A DNA stretch of 64,000 bases from Paramecium pentaurelia. Its lineage: Eukaryota; Ciliophora; Oligohymenophorea; Peniculida; Parameciidae. Positions 33,767-45,816 of the stretch are shown here, in pieces. The stretch is from NCBI GenBank assembly GCA_905183005.1, contig CAJJDO010000041.1, positions 398,908 through 462,907 of the forward strand. Direction: 5' to 3'. A program made the translations under genes and the position numbers. How positions within the stretch are numbered: position 1 is the first letter of the stretch; each line of letters begins with the position of its first letter. Under the pieces are notes generated by a model. That model was not told the DNA's origin. It did not search any database and was given only the letters and a program-made list of their open reading frames with translations.

Positions 33767-36700
33767 ATGTCATCTCTACTTCACTTGAAATTAGATGGAA
33801 TTAGAAGTTATTGTCATGTAGGCCAAGTTAAAGAAGACAATAGAAAAGCAGCTTAATAGTCTTAATCTATATATTTTAAACAACCTTTGACACTTATATG
33901 GGGTCATAATGGTAGTGGAAAGACAGTACTATATTTATAATGAAAATAGACAATTATTGAAGCATTACGAACAATCACAACAGGTATGTAACCACCTAAT
34001 TCAGAAAAGTATACAATATTATTTATTCAATTAGAGGCAGAAGTTTCTTAACTGATAGTCATTTACTAGGATAAAGTAAGACAGATGCATGTATTGAACT
34101 TGGTTTTAAGTCCATAAATAATCGTGAGATTGTTGCACGTAGACATTTTAGTATTGTATATGATTCTCCTAATTCTTGTAAATTCTCTTCACTTAGATCT
34201 ACATTATAAACTAGATCATTAGAGACTGATAAATTAGAAACATTACATTCTTCTTGTGCAAATATAGAAAAATAAATTCCTTGTTTTTTAGGAGTATCAG
34301 TTCCTATTTTGAATAATGTTCTTTTATGTCATCAAGAAGAATAATTATGGATGTTTAGTGACAATTCAACATTAAAGGGAATTTTTGATGAACTTTTTGA
34401 AACTACAGATTTGGTTAACATTGAAACTAGATTGAGAGAATAACTTAAAGATGCTGAAAGTAAGGCTAAAATATTAATGGAGAAAGTAGAATTTTCAAAA
34501 AGAGATATGGATGATGGTTAACGTTAAAGAACAAACCTATAAAATTAATTAGAAGAAAAAATATAGGAAATTAAAATAATTTAAGATATTAATACATAAA
34601 TGAATCAAATATAGATATCAAATATTAATTTCAATATTATTTAATAAAGAATGAGTGAATGTGCTGATTTGATTGCTTGTAGAAATTCTATTTAAGAAAA
34701 TAAATTATAATTGTAATTAGATCATGTAGATTTGAATTAATTATCATAATAAGATTTTGTGATTTCAAGTCTTAAATAATTAGAAATTGAATTAAGAAAT
34801 ACATAAGCAAATCTCAAATCAACTGAAATTAATTTAGAAAATAAAAAATTAGAATTATAAGAACTTTAAATTGATACTACAATAGAAACATTAAAATAAG
34901 AAATTAAATTAATAAGAGATTCTATTAAATCTATATTTATGTTTTCTAATAATGTTTCTGATGAAAATTTATTAAAATAAGTAAAAGAAAAAATAAATTA
35001 AAATAAATATGAATAATAATAAGAATAATAGATTTAACAAGATTTATAATAGACATTTTAAATAAAGATTTCTAATTTAAATGATAAGAAATAGAAATGT
35101 CTAATTGAAGTTAGGATAAATGAGAATCAAAGAAATGAATAACTTAGATTAAAAGATTAAATTTCTAAAGATATTAAAAATAAAGAAGTTCTATTATAAT
35201 AATTATGTTTTCAAAAAAAATAGGCTGAATAATAAGAAATTTAAATTAAAGAAAAACAAAAATTAAAATTAGAATTTGAATAAATTAATTAAGATCTTAT
35301 AGAATGTTATGATATAACATAAAAAAATTAATAAATTAATTCTTATTAAGATATAATTAAGAAAATATAAGAATTAGAAGAAATTATATCTACAAAATCT
35401 TCATAAATTGATTTATTAATTAGAGAAAATGGATGGAGAGCCATGATTAAATTAAATGGTTCAAAATTAGAAAGAGATATTTCAATTTCAAGATGTGAAG
35501 AATCAATTAAATAAAAAATATAATCAATTAAAACTTAAATGGCTAAAGATTAAGCATAAATTAAAATATTAAATGAATAAAAAGAAGAATTAAAAAATTT
35601 ATTATCAATTAATAAAGCTATTAAATATGATCCATATGAATTGGATAATTTAAAAAAATAACTTAGAGAAATAAAAGAAAATAAAATTAAATATATATTC
35701 AATCAAACAGAATTTATTGATCAATATGTATATATAAATAATTATTAAGATTACGAGTTCCAAACAATCTGGAAAATGTTTATTATGTCTTAAACCTACA
35801 GATTAAAGTTGTTTTGAACTCTTAAAGCATAGAGTTCAACAAAATTTACCTAAAACTAAATCTAAAATTAATGAATTTGAACTTTAAATCAATAGTCTAA
35901 AAGCTGAAAAAGAAAAGATTTAATAAGGGATATAAAATAATCAACATTTAGAAAAAATTAGATAAATAGATTCACAAATAGCAGAAATTTAAGCAAGTTA
36001 GAAAGATTCTGTTAATAATGATTCTATATTATAATTAGAAAAAAATCTATAAGATATTACATTATTGAGATAATTATTTGGAAATGAAGAAGAAAATCAA
36101 AAGGAATAATTGTTAATACAAAAAATGTAAATGGAACGAGAGTATCCAATTTTAAAAGGGTCTTTAAAATTATCTAATAATCCTTATAATTAAAGTTAAC
36201 TCTAAAAAGCTAAATAGGAGATTTAAAATAAATTAAAATAATATGAAAGTTTACCAGAAAATTATGAAAATCCTAAATAATTATAGGATAGTATATTAAG
36301 AATTTAAACAGAATTAAATTAATTAAAATTATAGAATTAAAAAATAGTTATTTAAGATTTTGATGATAAATAATATGAGATCTAGTAAATAGAATCTTAA
36401 TTAAATTAATTAGAATTAGAACAAAAATAATAATATGATTAATATATGGAATTAATTTTAAATAAGAAATAACTCTTAAATAATTTAGAATCAATATAAC
36501 CTTAATTTGAATAAAAAATATTAAAAAAATAAGAATTAATGAATAAAAGTAAGAATAATTATAAATATGCTGATTATATACAAAAATTATAATTAGAAAT
36601 ATAAACAGAAACAGATAAAATGTAATAATTAGAATTAGATATTTAATAAAAACAATAGAAATTAAAATAATATTAAGAATTATAAGATTACATTTAAAAA

Positions 36701-37603
36701 TTATAAAAATGGTAAGATTATGATTAAGCAGAAGAGAAATTAAATGAATAGATAGAAATACTTCAATAAGATATTCAAAATCTATAATAAGAATATTAAT
36801 AATAATAAATAAATATATCTAAAAAAGATAAATTTAGATTAGAATATGATTTGAGAAGATCAAAATTAGAATAAAATTTTTAATCAGCATTAGAATTAAA
36901 AAAGGATATTAATAGAAGATATGATGGATCAGAATAAAAAAGACTAGAATTATTATGTGAATATGTAGCAACTTAATAATTTATAAGTGATTTAAAAAAA
37001 TATTTATAAATTTTAGAAGCTACAATGCTTGAATGTCATGGTTAAAAAATGAAAGAAATAAATAAATATTTATTAGATACATGGCAGGTATTTATATTAT
37101 AATAATATATAGAAAATATATAATGGATAAGACATTAAATTTATAGAAGTAAAATTTGATGAAATTCCAAATTAAAAAAAAATATCTAAAAAATATAATT
37201 ATAGATTAGTAATGAGAACTATGAATAATACAGAAATAGATATGAAAGGAAGATGTTCTATGGGTTAAAAGATGCTTGCATCAATAGTTTTTAGGATGGC
37301 ATTAGCTGAATGTTTTGGTAGTAATTGTTGTTTTTTGGCATTAGATGAACCAACATCAAATTTGGATAGAAAACATATTAAAAGTATTAATAAATTTTAA
37401 TAAAATTAGCATTAGCAGAATAACTTAATTCATTGATAGAACTAATGAAATAACATGAATAATAAATCTAATTGATAATAATAACACATGATATGGATTT
37501 AGTGAAATTATTAAAAAGACATTCAGAATCATATTACATGATAAGTAAAAAGGACAATGGTTTTTCAGGTATTGAAGAAAGAAAAATAGAAGAACTCAAA
37601 TGA
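33767..37603 (+). CDS. RAD50: RAD50 double-strand-break repair ATPase
   Basis: A 1237-residue SMC-like ATPase with introns 33926-33949 (24 nt, contains TGA), 34009-34034 (26), 35728-35749 (22, AAG), 37088-37112 (25) and 37384-37409 (26). The N-terminal Walker A is [14 protein letters not shown]. Long Gln/Lys/Glu coiled coils flank a zinc hook CLLC near residue 640. The C-terminal half of the ATPase has the ABC signature KGRCSMGQKMLAS and Walker [15 protein letters not shown], followed by [11 protein letters not shown]50 with MRE11 tethers and processes DNA ends. In ciliates such repair factors are relevant to meiosis and programmed genome rearrangement. The length is slightly below the usual 1300. 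The Walker A has His where Pro is common. The hook intron is fixed by restoring [15 protein letters not shown]. Confidence 0.96.
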
Positions 37604-37724
37604 GTAATAATTTGAAATTAACTCGTCACTTTATATTAATTTTTATGTAATATATTTACTATGCTATTTAAAAAATTAATTATAAAAAAATGACTCATTA
37701 TAAAAATTAATCAGCTTACATTAT

Positions 37725-39833
37725 ATGTCGAGAGAAGTATTTATGTTTTTTTAAACTAAAGTAACTTTTAAAAAGATTCGATTTAGTATCGAAGTCTTTA
37801 GAATAGTTTGATTTATATGAATAAAACGAGTTTGCCATACCTAACTCTTAATAGTATATGATAGTCCCTATTTTCTTAGATACTCTGAAGAATGCTATGA
37901 AGCATTTTAAAAGATCTATCAGACAAGTTAAGTTCCTTAACTCTAAACAATTCCAGAAGATGAAAAAGAGTTTTAGATTTTAAATAGAGATACAGGACTT
38001 ATGATAGATTGTAGGAAATTAGATTAATACACGTTTACAATATCAGACTCAAAGGAAGTGGCATGGAAGAATTATTGGAAACATAGTAGAGAAATTAGTG
38101 AACTATTAGTGTCATTAGTCTAATCAAATGAGAATAATAAAGTATATGAACTATTAGCTCATCCTTAATTCTATATAGATTTAAATATAAGGTACTTGTT
38201 GTTTTAATTAAATAGAGATTTAGATGATTGGACTCCCCTTCATTTTGCTTGTCAATAAAGCAACACTGAAATCGTTTAGCTCTTATTACATTAATAAGCA
38301 AATCCTAAGCTATTATCCTTGGATGGCAAATCACCATTACATATAGCAGCAATGAGAAATCACTCTACAATCTGCGAATTGTTAATCAACTTTGGAGCAG
38401 ATATTGATGCTTAAGATTCAGATAAAAACACACCATTACATATTGCTTCTTTACATGGAAATGATCTAATATGTAAAATATTAATAGAGAAGAATGCAAA
38501 TCATGACTTAAAGAATTATTAATAATTGACTCCTATAGAAATGGCATCAGATATAAAAATAATTGAAATTTTTAACAATTATGGAATCTCGCTTAATAAT
38601 TTTACTTATACTAGAACTGTTGTTAAAGAATAAAACTTAGTTTTACCAAACAGTCGAAGAGATCATGTCTAAAAACTATTAATGTTAGCTTAATATTAAT
38701 CTAAAGGAAATATTGAACATGAAATTAAATAAGAATTAATAAATAATGAATAATAAGGATAATCTTTAAACTTAGATATTAATTAAAATAGATCTACTTG
38801 GGGTAAGATAATGGATTTTGCTGTATCATTTTCTAGAGTCTCTATTAAAGGAAATGGATAGACAAATAATTCAGAATCTGAAAAGAATAAGATTGGTCCA
38901 GGTTCTTTTCAATTTTATTAAAAATTAGGAGAAGGAGGATTTGGTTAAGTTTATTTAGTTGATAAAATAGGTTAAGAACCAAAGAAATATTATGCAATGA
39001 AGATTTTAAAGAAAGAGGATATAGATACATCAAATATTATTAAGTCTGCTTAAATTGAAAAAGATGTTTTAAAAATAATGAATCATCCATTTATTGTTAA
39101 ATTAAATTATGCATTCTAAACTTTAGATCATTTGTATCTTGTTATGGATTTGTGTTCTGGAGGAGATTTGTCAACTCATTTAGAATTAGTTAACAATTTT
39201 CCAGAATATATTGTAAAAATATATGCAGCAGAAATAACATTAGCTTTGGAAGCATTGCATAAATAGGGAATAATTTTTAGAGATCTTAAACCTGAAAATG
39301 TTGTATTAGATAAAGATGGACATGCTCATTTAACAGATTTTGGGTTATCTAAACAAGGGATTGATGAAGAAATGATAAATCAATCTTTTTGTGGAACTTT
39401 AGCTTATTTAGCTCCTGAAATGTTAATGAAGAAAGGACATGGTCGTTAAGTTGATTGGTATATGCTAGGAATTTTCATTTATGAATTATTAGTAGGGGCT
39501 CCACCTTATTATGATGCTGAAAAAGAAATTTTAAAAGAAAATATTAAAAGAGCTCCACTTAAATTACCAAGACATTTAAGTTAAGAGGCTAAAGATATCA
39601 TAATTTAATTATTGATTAGAGATCCTAAACGAAGATTAGGATGCAAAGAAGATTCAAAAGAAATAAAAAGTCATCCTTGGTTTAATGATATAAATTGGCA
39701 AGATTGTTATAATAAAAAATTATAGCCACCTAAACCATTAATATGTCATGAACCTAAGGTAGCTAGAAAAGTTACTTTTAGCAAAAATAGTAACAGAAAT
39801 AAATTAAATGACTGGACCTTTTGTGAAAATTGA
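37725..39833 (+). CDS. Ankyrin-repeat AGC-type Ser/Thr protein kinase
   Basis: A 677-residue protein with introns 37737-37761 (25 nt, AAG), 37854-37879 (26) and 38192-38215 (24). About 140 N-terminal residues of unknown fold are followed by four ankyrin repeats ([44 protein letters not shown] and a weaker fourth). A linker leads to a kinase domain at about 360-620: [31 protein letters not shown], the DFG of [20 protein letters not shown] and [18 protein letters not shown]. All catalytic residues are present. The domain reads as AGC-like (S6K/AKT style) with a short tail carrying DWTF as a possible hydrophobic motif. The third intron is a multiple of three without TGA, but its removal gives the standard ankyrin spacing. 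Confidence 0.93.
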
Positions 39834-40080
39834 GAACCATTGTATCCAACTTTCCTTATTTAAAGATATGTAAAAATAAATTATTTTTATATAAGAATAA
39901 TAAAAATTATTATTATAAAATTTATATGAATGTATAATTACCGAATAAATCTGTAATTCTTATAATCATATTTAATAAACATTCTTTATTCATTAATTTA
40001 TATACAATGTATCTATTTCTAATCATTATTCAAAATATCAACTAAGTTAATTTTAAAATAATGAAGCATTTTTTAAAATA

Positions 40081-41704
40081 ATGATTATTAATACAACAAA
40101 CTATCGATTTTGGAGGAATTGGTAACTACGTACATAAGTATGTATGATACAATTTATCTTTACCACAATAGCAATCATATTAATTATTGTCTCAACATTA
40201 ACTTTTCTGTTTTATATATCAGACACATATATGTCATCATCACAGTAAGCCTTTTAATAGTAATTTGGTAAATGGACAAAAATAATCATGTCTAATCAAA
40301 TCTAAAGAGTTTAATAAACCTTATTTAGAAGTCAACAACAAATATTAAGAGTGGATAAATTATATCAATTAACTCATTAATTTCATTAAGCCAATTTATC
40401 AAAACCTTATCCATGTTTAAATGATTAAACATTCTTGGATCAATATGCTTATAGTGCTTCATTTTGTTATCTAACATATGGTAATAATGATCAAGATGTA
40501 ATGTACAAAAAACTTAAAGATCTTTGTAGTATTTTGAGTGAAACTGTTTTAATGATTGATTAAGATTTTGATATTATGTTTGCATCAACATATGATATTC
40601 ACTTTTTTACAGTTTGGCCAGGCTCTTATCTAGGTTTTGATTATAATCCTTAAAAACGAATTTGGTATACTAATCATTTAGAGTAAGTGTCTAAAAATAA
40701 TAAAAATCTAACATATTTTTGTGAACCTCATATTCATTGGACATGGAAATTATTAATGATTGCTTAAACAAAAAGTTTACTGGATATTGATGGATCATTG
40801 GATGGTGTAATAGCATCACATGTAAATTTCAGTTAATTTGAATATTAAGATGATGGAGTTAGTTTCACAATTATAAATCCTGATGGTAGAATTTTACTTA
40901 GTTAATTAAATATTTCTGAAACATCTTACATATATGATTATAATTTAACTCATTTAGATTATTAAGATTATTAATAAATAATTAATTAAGCAAATAAACG
41001 TGAAACTATAAATAATTGTGATTCATAGATTTGGAATGATTTTGGATATTTATGTAGAAAAATACGCAATTCTACAGAAGAATAACTAATAAACACAAAG
41101 ATTATGGAAAATGAAGGTTTAGTTTTAATAATGTAAAAATATAAATGATATATTATATAGATAATGCAAATTATCATAGTATTAGAAATAATTTTAATAG
41201 ATGTTTGATACTTTTTAAAGTGGAATATCATCTATATTCTTAGGTACAATACTTGGATTTTTTGGATATATGTTTTCATCTGCTTTAATTACAAGTATTA
41301 TCATAATAATCTTATTTAATCCAATAATAAAAATAATAAATTAAACTTCTCAATATGTATTTAAAGAAAGTGTTTATATGTAACATAAATTATAAAAGAA
41401 ACCTTAATTATAATTTTTTAAAAGATCTAAAACAAATACATTAATCAAAAACTTATAAAATTCATTTAATAAATTAATTCATAATTAACTTAATCCTAAT
41501 AAATCATTATTATGTTTATGGATTGAATAATTCTAATATCCTATCAAAAGGTGGAGATTAAAAAAAAGAGTAAAAAAAATATAAAAATAATATTCTTTAT
41601 TATAAAATAATCTATAAAATTAAGAAATAACAGATTAATAAATTACATTTGTATAACAACTAATTAAAAGTTATCAATTTAATTAAAGTACAACATAAAT
41701 TTGA
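40081..41704 (+). CDS. Two-TM Cache-domain membrane protein
   Basis: A 531-residue protein with one 28-nt intron at 41133-41160. The first membrane segment (FTTIAIILIIVSTLTFLFYI) starts near residue 23. An extracellular region of about 310 residues contains the Cache hallmark WPGSYLGFDYNPQKRIWY followed by a second lobe (SLDGVIASHVNFSQFE, FTIINPDGRILL). The second membrane segment (GTILGFFGYMFSSALITSII) is followed by about 150 basic cytosolic residues without any recognisable cyclase or kinase domain. Cache domains bind small ligands in chemoreceptors, adenylate cyclases and voltage-channel subunits. Here the output domain is missing, so it may signal through partners. The start at 40081 was chosen because an upstream Met precedes the first membrane helix. 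Met 40141-40150 is an alternative. Confidence 0.85.
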
Positions 41705-41726
41705 TTATATATATTTATAATTATAC

Positions 41727-42342
41727 TCAATGCATATAACCATCATGATCAATATAATAATGTGAGAAAAATGCTCCAATAAAAATTGCTCCAAATAAGA
41801 GACCACTAAATTAATGATTTGGTAAAAAGTGTCCTGTATTAATGAAACCCAAAAACATTGCAAATAACATAGGAAAACTCCACCATCCAAATACAGGCCA
41901 TATAGCAATTGTTAAACTAATAATATATGATTAATATTTATACGTTATGAAACTCATAAACCCAGCAAAGGCACCTAATTATATTGCTTTTGGATTATAT
42001 GTTTCTATGTCCTCAGTTATGCCTTTTATACATGGTAAATAAAATGCAACATATAATGATAAACTAATGCTCATGCCAATAAATAATAATGCAAATGTAA
42101 GAAAAAGTCTAATTTGATTGTTTTGATTACTCATTGATATTTTCATTATGAAACAATTATTTAAAAAAGTTTGAATAATAAACTATAGCTACAGCTGCTG
42201 AAATCCAAAGTATAGCTTAAAATTTAAGCCATAGCCATTCCCCCCATTATTCAATTTTATCATAGATATCTAATTATTTAATAATTTTAGGTTATCTAGT
42301 AGATTCTTCTTCTAAATTTTACACCGGTACATACCTTCTCAT
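41727..42342 (-). CDS. TMEM128: TMEM128 family membrane protein
   Basis: A 188-residue protein with introns 42109-42130 (22 nt) and 41917-41943 (27 nt). A cytosolic N-terminus is followed by four hydrophobic segments: ILWISAAVAIVYYSNFF, FLTFALLFIGMSISLSLYVAF, AIQLGAFAGFMSFITLTIAIW and PMLFAMFLGFINTGHFLP. The FxxNFF end of the first helix, the ETYNPKAI loop and the IAIWPVFGW motif match TMEM128, an ER membrane protein of unknown function. The second intron is 27 nt, a multiple of three with no TGA. It is called because removing it restores SFITLTIAIWPV without an insertion. It runs tail to tail with the Cache gene (22 bp apart). Confidence 0.85.
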
Positions 42343-42400
42343 TTTATTTATTTAATAAAATAATCAAGTTTTTTGTAATTTATATCTAATAACATCCATA
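42343..42400. promoter_or_regulatory. 58-bp divergent promoter, TMEM128 / CXC gene
   Basis: 58 bp separates the two start codons. It must contain both promoters. No motif can be named. Confidence 0.45.
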
Positions 42401-42856
42401 ATGAAAAAGAAAATTATGTTTATTGTTCCTCCAAAATTGTAAATATAAGGTACTGATAGTGAGGAGACTAAAGAAGGATGTTAATGTTAAAAAACGAAAT
42501 GTCTAAAATTATACTGTTAATGTTTTCATGATGGAAAATGTTGTGGATAATAATGTGGTTGTAATGGTTGTAAAAATAGTTTAAATGATCATCTTGAAAG
42601 AAATAAAGCTATTGTGAAAATTATTCATAAGTATAAAGATGAATATAAATAAAAATTATCTGGTGATAAAGGTTAAGGTTGTTGTTGTAAAAAAAGTAAA
42701 TGCAAACTTAATTATTGTGAATGTTTTGTCAAAGGTAGATCATGTGGTGAGTAATGTCATTGTAAAAAATGTGAAAATGGAAAAAAATAAAATAAATAAA
42801 ACTCCATAAAATAAGAGGAAAAGATATAAAATTGTTAAAAAAATCAAACAGCCTGA
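42401..42856 (+). CDS. CXC (tesmin/TSO1/LIN54-type) DNA-binding protein
   Basis: An intronless 151-residue protein consisting almost only of a CRC domain. The first CXC repeat is GCQCQKTKCLKLYCQCF followed by GKCCGQQCGCNGCKN. The linker (LERNKAIVKIIHKYK) replaces the usual RNPxAFxPK spacer. The second repeat is GCCCKKSKCKLNYCECF followed by GRSCGEQCHCKKCEN. In LIN54 and tesmin each repeat coordinates three zinc ions and inserts a Tyr into the minor groove at CHR elements. Both tyrosines (LKLYC, KLNYC) are present. The small size leaves no room for other LIN54 regions, so it may act as a bare DNA-binding module, perhaps in cell-cycle gene control. Confidence 0.93.
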
Positions 42857-43116
42857 AATAAGCTATCAATATTTATTAAATTAAATCTCTTTTTTATTTA
42901 AAGGACTTTCTATTCATCTAAATAACATAAAGTATCTTTTGATATATTAAAGCAAAATATTTATATTATTTGATTTCTATCATATAAAACACCTTTGATT
43001 TATATTTATCATTCAAAATTTTGAGTATAAATTAACCACTTTATCTAATCTTAGGAATATCTGTAAGAAAATAAATTTTATTATTATTTATTTAATAATT
43101 AACATTTTAAATTTGA

Positions 43117-44225
43117 ATGAACTATAATAATACAATTCATAGAAGAGCTTAATCTAATAATGATATTCAACAAGTTATATGTGCTAGAATAGCTGGTTTA
43201 GTTGAAGATGAATATTAATAATAGAAACTTGATCCTAAAAGAATTAATCTAGGATCTACTTTGTTTCAAATTCCAGAATAAAATGATCTCATATCTTCTG
43301 TTGAATAAACAACTGAATCATCTAAATAACATTCTTAAATGATTAAAGATTTGAATATATCTAATGTGAAACCTAATCAATAATAAGACAAAGAAAATTT
43401 CAAAAATCTTTCATCATGTTCTACTCTAATCAATCAAATTCAATAAATTGTCAAATCTGGATCTAATACTAAAGAACTTTAATCAAAAAAACCATTCACT
43501 TCTTCAAATGATGCAACATAAAAAAAGTCTTCAATTCAAAGTCAAATGAGTTTTACTAAAGAACTCTAAAAAAAACAAGGATCAAATTATTTATAATACT
43601 AATAAGGATAAACACTTAAATAAAATATTACTCCTGATAGAAAAAGAGGTCCTTCTTATAGTAATAAATAAACAAATTAAAAATAACCTAATGATTCTAC
43701 ACCAAAATAAATATCTGGTACAGACACACTTAAAAGTAACTTTTCTATTTCTTTATTTAATAATCTTATTAGATAAGACTCAAAAAAGAAGATCTCTAAT
43801 TCTGACATTTGTGACTCCTATAGAAATATTGAAATTAAAATGAAAAAAATTGAAAAAGAAATTAACACTATTAAATAGAGATAAGATTAACTAGATGATA
43901 ATAATAAAAATATTTAAGATCAACTAAAAGAATTTATTTATGAGAACAAATAATAATAAGAAGTATTTTATTCTCTATATATATAATCTTAGTATGGTAC
44001 TAAATAATTAAAGAAAATTGAATAATTAGAATAAATTACCAGAAGAAATGAAGAATCTATATGTTACTTAAAAAACTTTGTGGTTAATAGTAAAAAAAAT
44101 GATTAAAATAACATGAATTTTGGGTAAAATTATTTTGATCATATAGAAATATATAATAAAGTGATATAACTGATTTACAAAAGAAATTTGCTGACTTTAA
44201 ACCTATTAATCATAAAGTGTTTTGA
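43117..44225 (+). CDS. Unknown Ser/Asn-rich protein with coiled coil
   Basis: A 351-residue protein with introns 43963-43992 (30 nt) and 44124-44146 (23 nt). About 230 residues of low-complexity Ser/Asn/Gln/Lys sequence precede a coiled coil (KMKKIEKEINTIKQ, QLKKIEQLEQITRR). It ends TDLQKKFADFKPINHKVF. The second intron is placed because it converts a poor hydrophobic frame into this soluble end. The first is a multiple of three and TGA-free, so its use is likely but not proven. A 30-residue N-terminal block (VICARIAGLVEDEYQQ) is the only ordered-looking part. No family is recognised. Confidence 0.75.
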
Positions 44226-44541
44226 TAATGGAAACAAAAATAAAAATTTTGAATATTTAAATTTATAATCATTAACCCTTCGCTTTTGTTTATAGTAACT
44301 TCCAAGTTCATTGTTAATATATTCTGAAATATGCTATTATTTTATTAATTAAATGAATATCTAATTAAGTGTGTTTCATTTCATTTCATTTTGTCTTTTA
44401 TTTTACTTTCATTTTATTAAAATCATGATATTAATTTCTTAAATATACAGTGTATGAATTTTAATTAGATATAAGAAATTAAAAAATGAATATAAAAATA
44501 TTTCAAATGTAATAATAAATAATGACTAAAAGCGTTGATAA
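44226..44541. other. AT-rich spacer
   Basis: 316 bp, including repeats of TTTCATTTCATT (about 44384-44395). No gene is seen. Confidence 0.45.
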
Positions 44542-44766
44542 ATGAATTTATTATTCTTTTGGATATTATTATTAATTTATTTCGTATTTCTTAATCCCTC
44601 TGATATTTTTTTAAAGCATGATTAGTCTAACATTTTTTAATTATTTTTAGTGCCAATAAATTTATATTAATCTACTTAAAATTAATAAATTTCTTTAAGC
44701 TAATAAATGAATAATATTTAGAATTAGAGTAATTTATTCTATAATATTCTTATTTTACACATTTGA
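44542..44766 (+). CDS. Possible small secreted or membrane peptide
   Basis: A 74-codon frame from ATG 44542 to TGA 44764-44766. It opens with a strong hydrophobic segment (LLFFWILLLIYFVF) like a signal anchor, followed by Gln/Asn/Ser-rich residues (INLYQSTQNQQISLSQQMN). The frame reopens after the TGA for about 50 codons. It may be a genuine short protein or the front of a decayed gene. Support is only the frame and composition. Confidence 0.3.
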
Positions 44767-45383
44767 ATAAATTTAATAGTCATACCATCAGGATTATTAC
44801 AATATTTGATTTACTTGTTGTCATAGGAATTTTAATTAAATAATATCAACTACTTTGTTTAATATAATTTATTACAGATAAGAATCAAAAAATAAGTGAT
44901 AACAACAACAACAACATATTCCAACATAAATATTGATATTTTTTTACTTTATAATAATTGTTAATATATATGTATAAAATTTTTAATATATTATTATAAT
45001 TTACTTTTTTTTAAAATAAATTTTATATCATAATTTATGATGAAATCTAAGAATTAATTATAAATAAATTTATTGTCTAAGAAAAGGTATTCTAAATAGA
45101 TCTATAAATAGTTAATGGATCATAAAATATTAAAATGTAGAATTGTACTTGCCAAAATACATAAATAAATTAATAAATAATTCACACTTTTATAAAGAGT
45201 ATAAAATAAACGGAGTTTGATATTTTATTATTTAAAATATATAAAAATATACACTTAAGAAGTTCTTCATTATTATTATATTCATCATTTCTTATAGATA
45301 TAAATGCACTTAAGAGATGAATTTGAATTATTAAAGATAATACAAAATAATTTATTCATTGTTAGATCCATATGATTTCGAAA
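44767..45383. other. AT-rich intergenic region
   Basis: About 620 bp with no convincing gene. The longest open frame is on the minus strand and is an out-of-frame shadow continuing from the small gene at 45384-45728. Confidence 0.45.
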
Positions 45384-45728
45384 TCAAATTTCTACCTTCT
45401 TTTCTGTAGATGAATGTATATTTAAGTGTAATCTGAATGAATTAAGAGTATGATGACTCTATTGATTATTATTATGATGATGATTATGATTATGATGAGT
45501 ATTGAGTTCGCATAATTAAACACTATATGTATGAAAGAGAGATATAGGGCTATGTATCTCTCTAAGTGAAAAGGGAGATGATGGATCGCTATCACAGTGT
45601 TTATGTTCTAAATTAATAATTTTGTGCTTTTTTGATTCATAATAATCCTACTATTTTTGAGTTGGATCAGTAATTTAGAGTTATAAGTTATTGAGATATT
45701 CAAGTATTTGCTCTTCTTTTTAATTCAT
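45384..45728 (-). CDS. Small Ser/His/Asn-rich protein, unknown
   Basis: A 114-codon frame from ATG 45728 to TGA 45384-45386. It begins MNQKEEQILEYLNN, continues through LEHKHCDSDPSSPFSLRE and IHSPISLFH (two Ser-Pro sites), then a His/Asn run (NTHHNHNHHHNNNQQSHH). The composition in this frame is clearly protein-like, whereas the other frames are repetitive. A Ser-Pro-rich short protein of this kind could be a phosphorylation-regulated adaptor, but no family is recognised. Transcription would run away from the coiled-coil gene stop at 45817 in the same direction. Confidence 0.55.
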
Positions 45729-45816
45729 AATGATTCTTTATAAAAAATTATATTATAATACACAAACAATGTATATTTAATTAGAATAATAATAATAGAG
45801 TTAAAATTTGATGAAA

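Noticed and set aside
44384..44395. TTTCATTTCATT repeats as a regulatory array
   Set aside because: Only a few degenerate copies in AT-rich spacer. Likely simple-sequence noise.
45536..45563. 9-bp inverted repeat AGAGAGATA / TATCTCTCT as a regulatory hairpin
   Set aside because: It lies inside the small His-rich coding frame and is a simple purine/pyrimidine repeat, plausible by chance.
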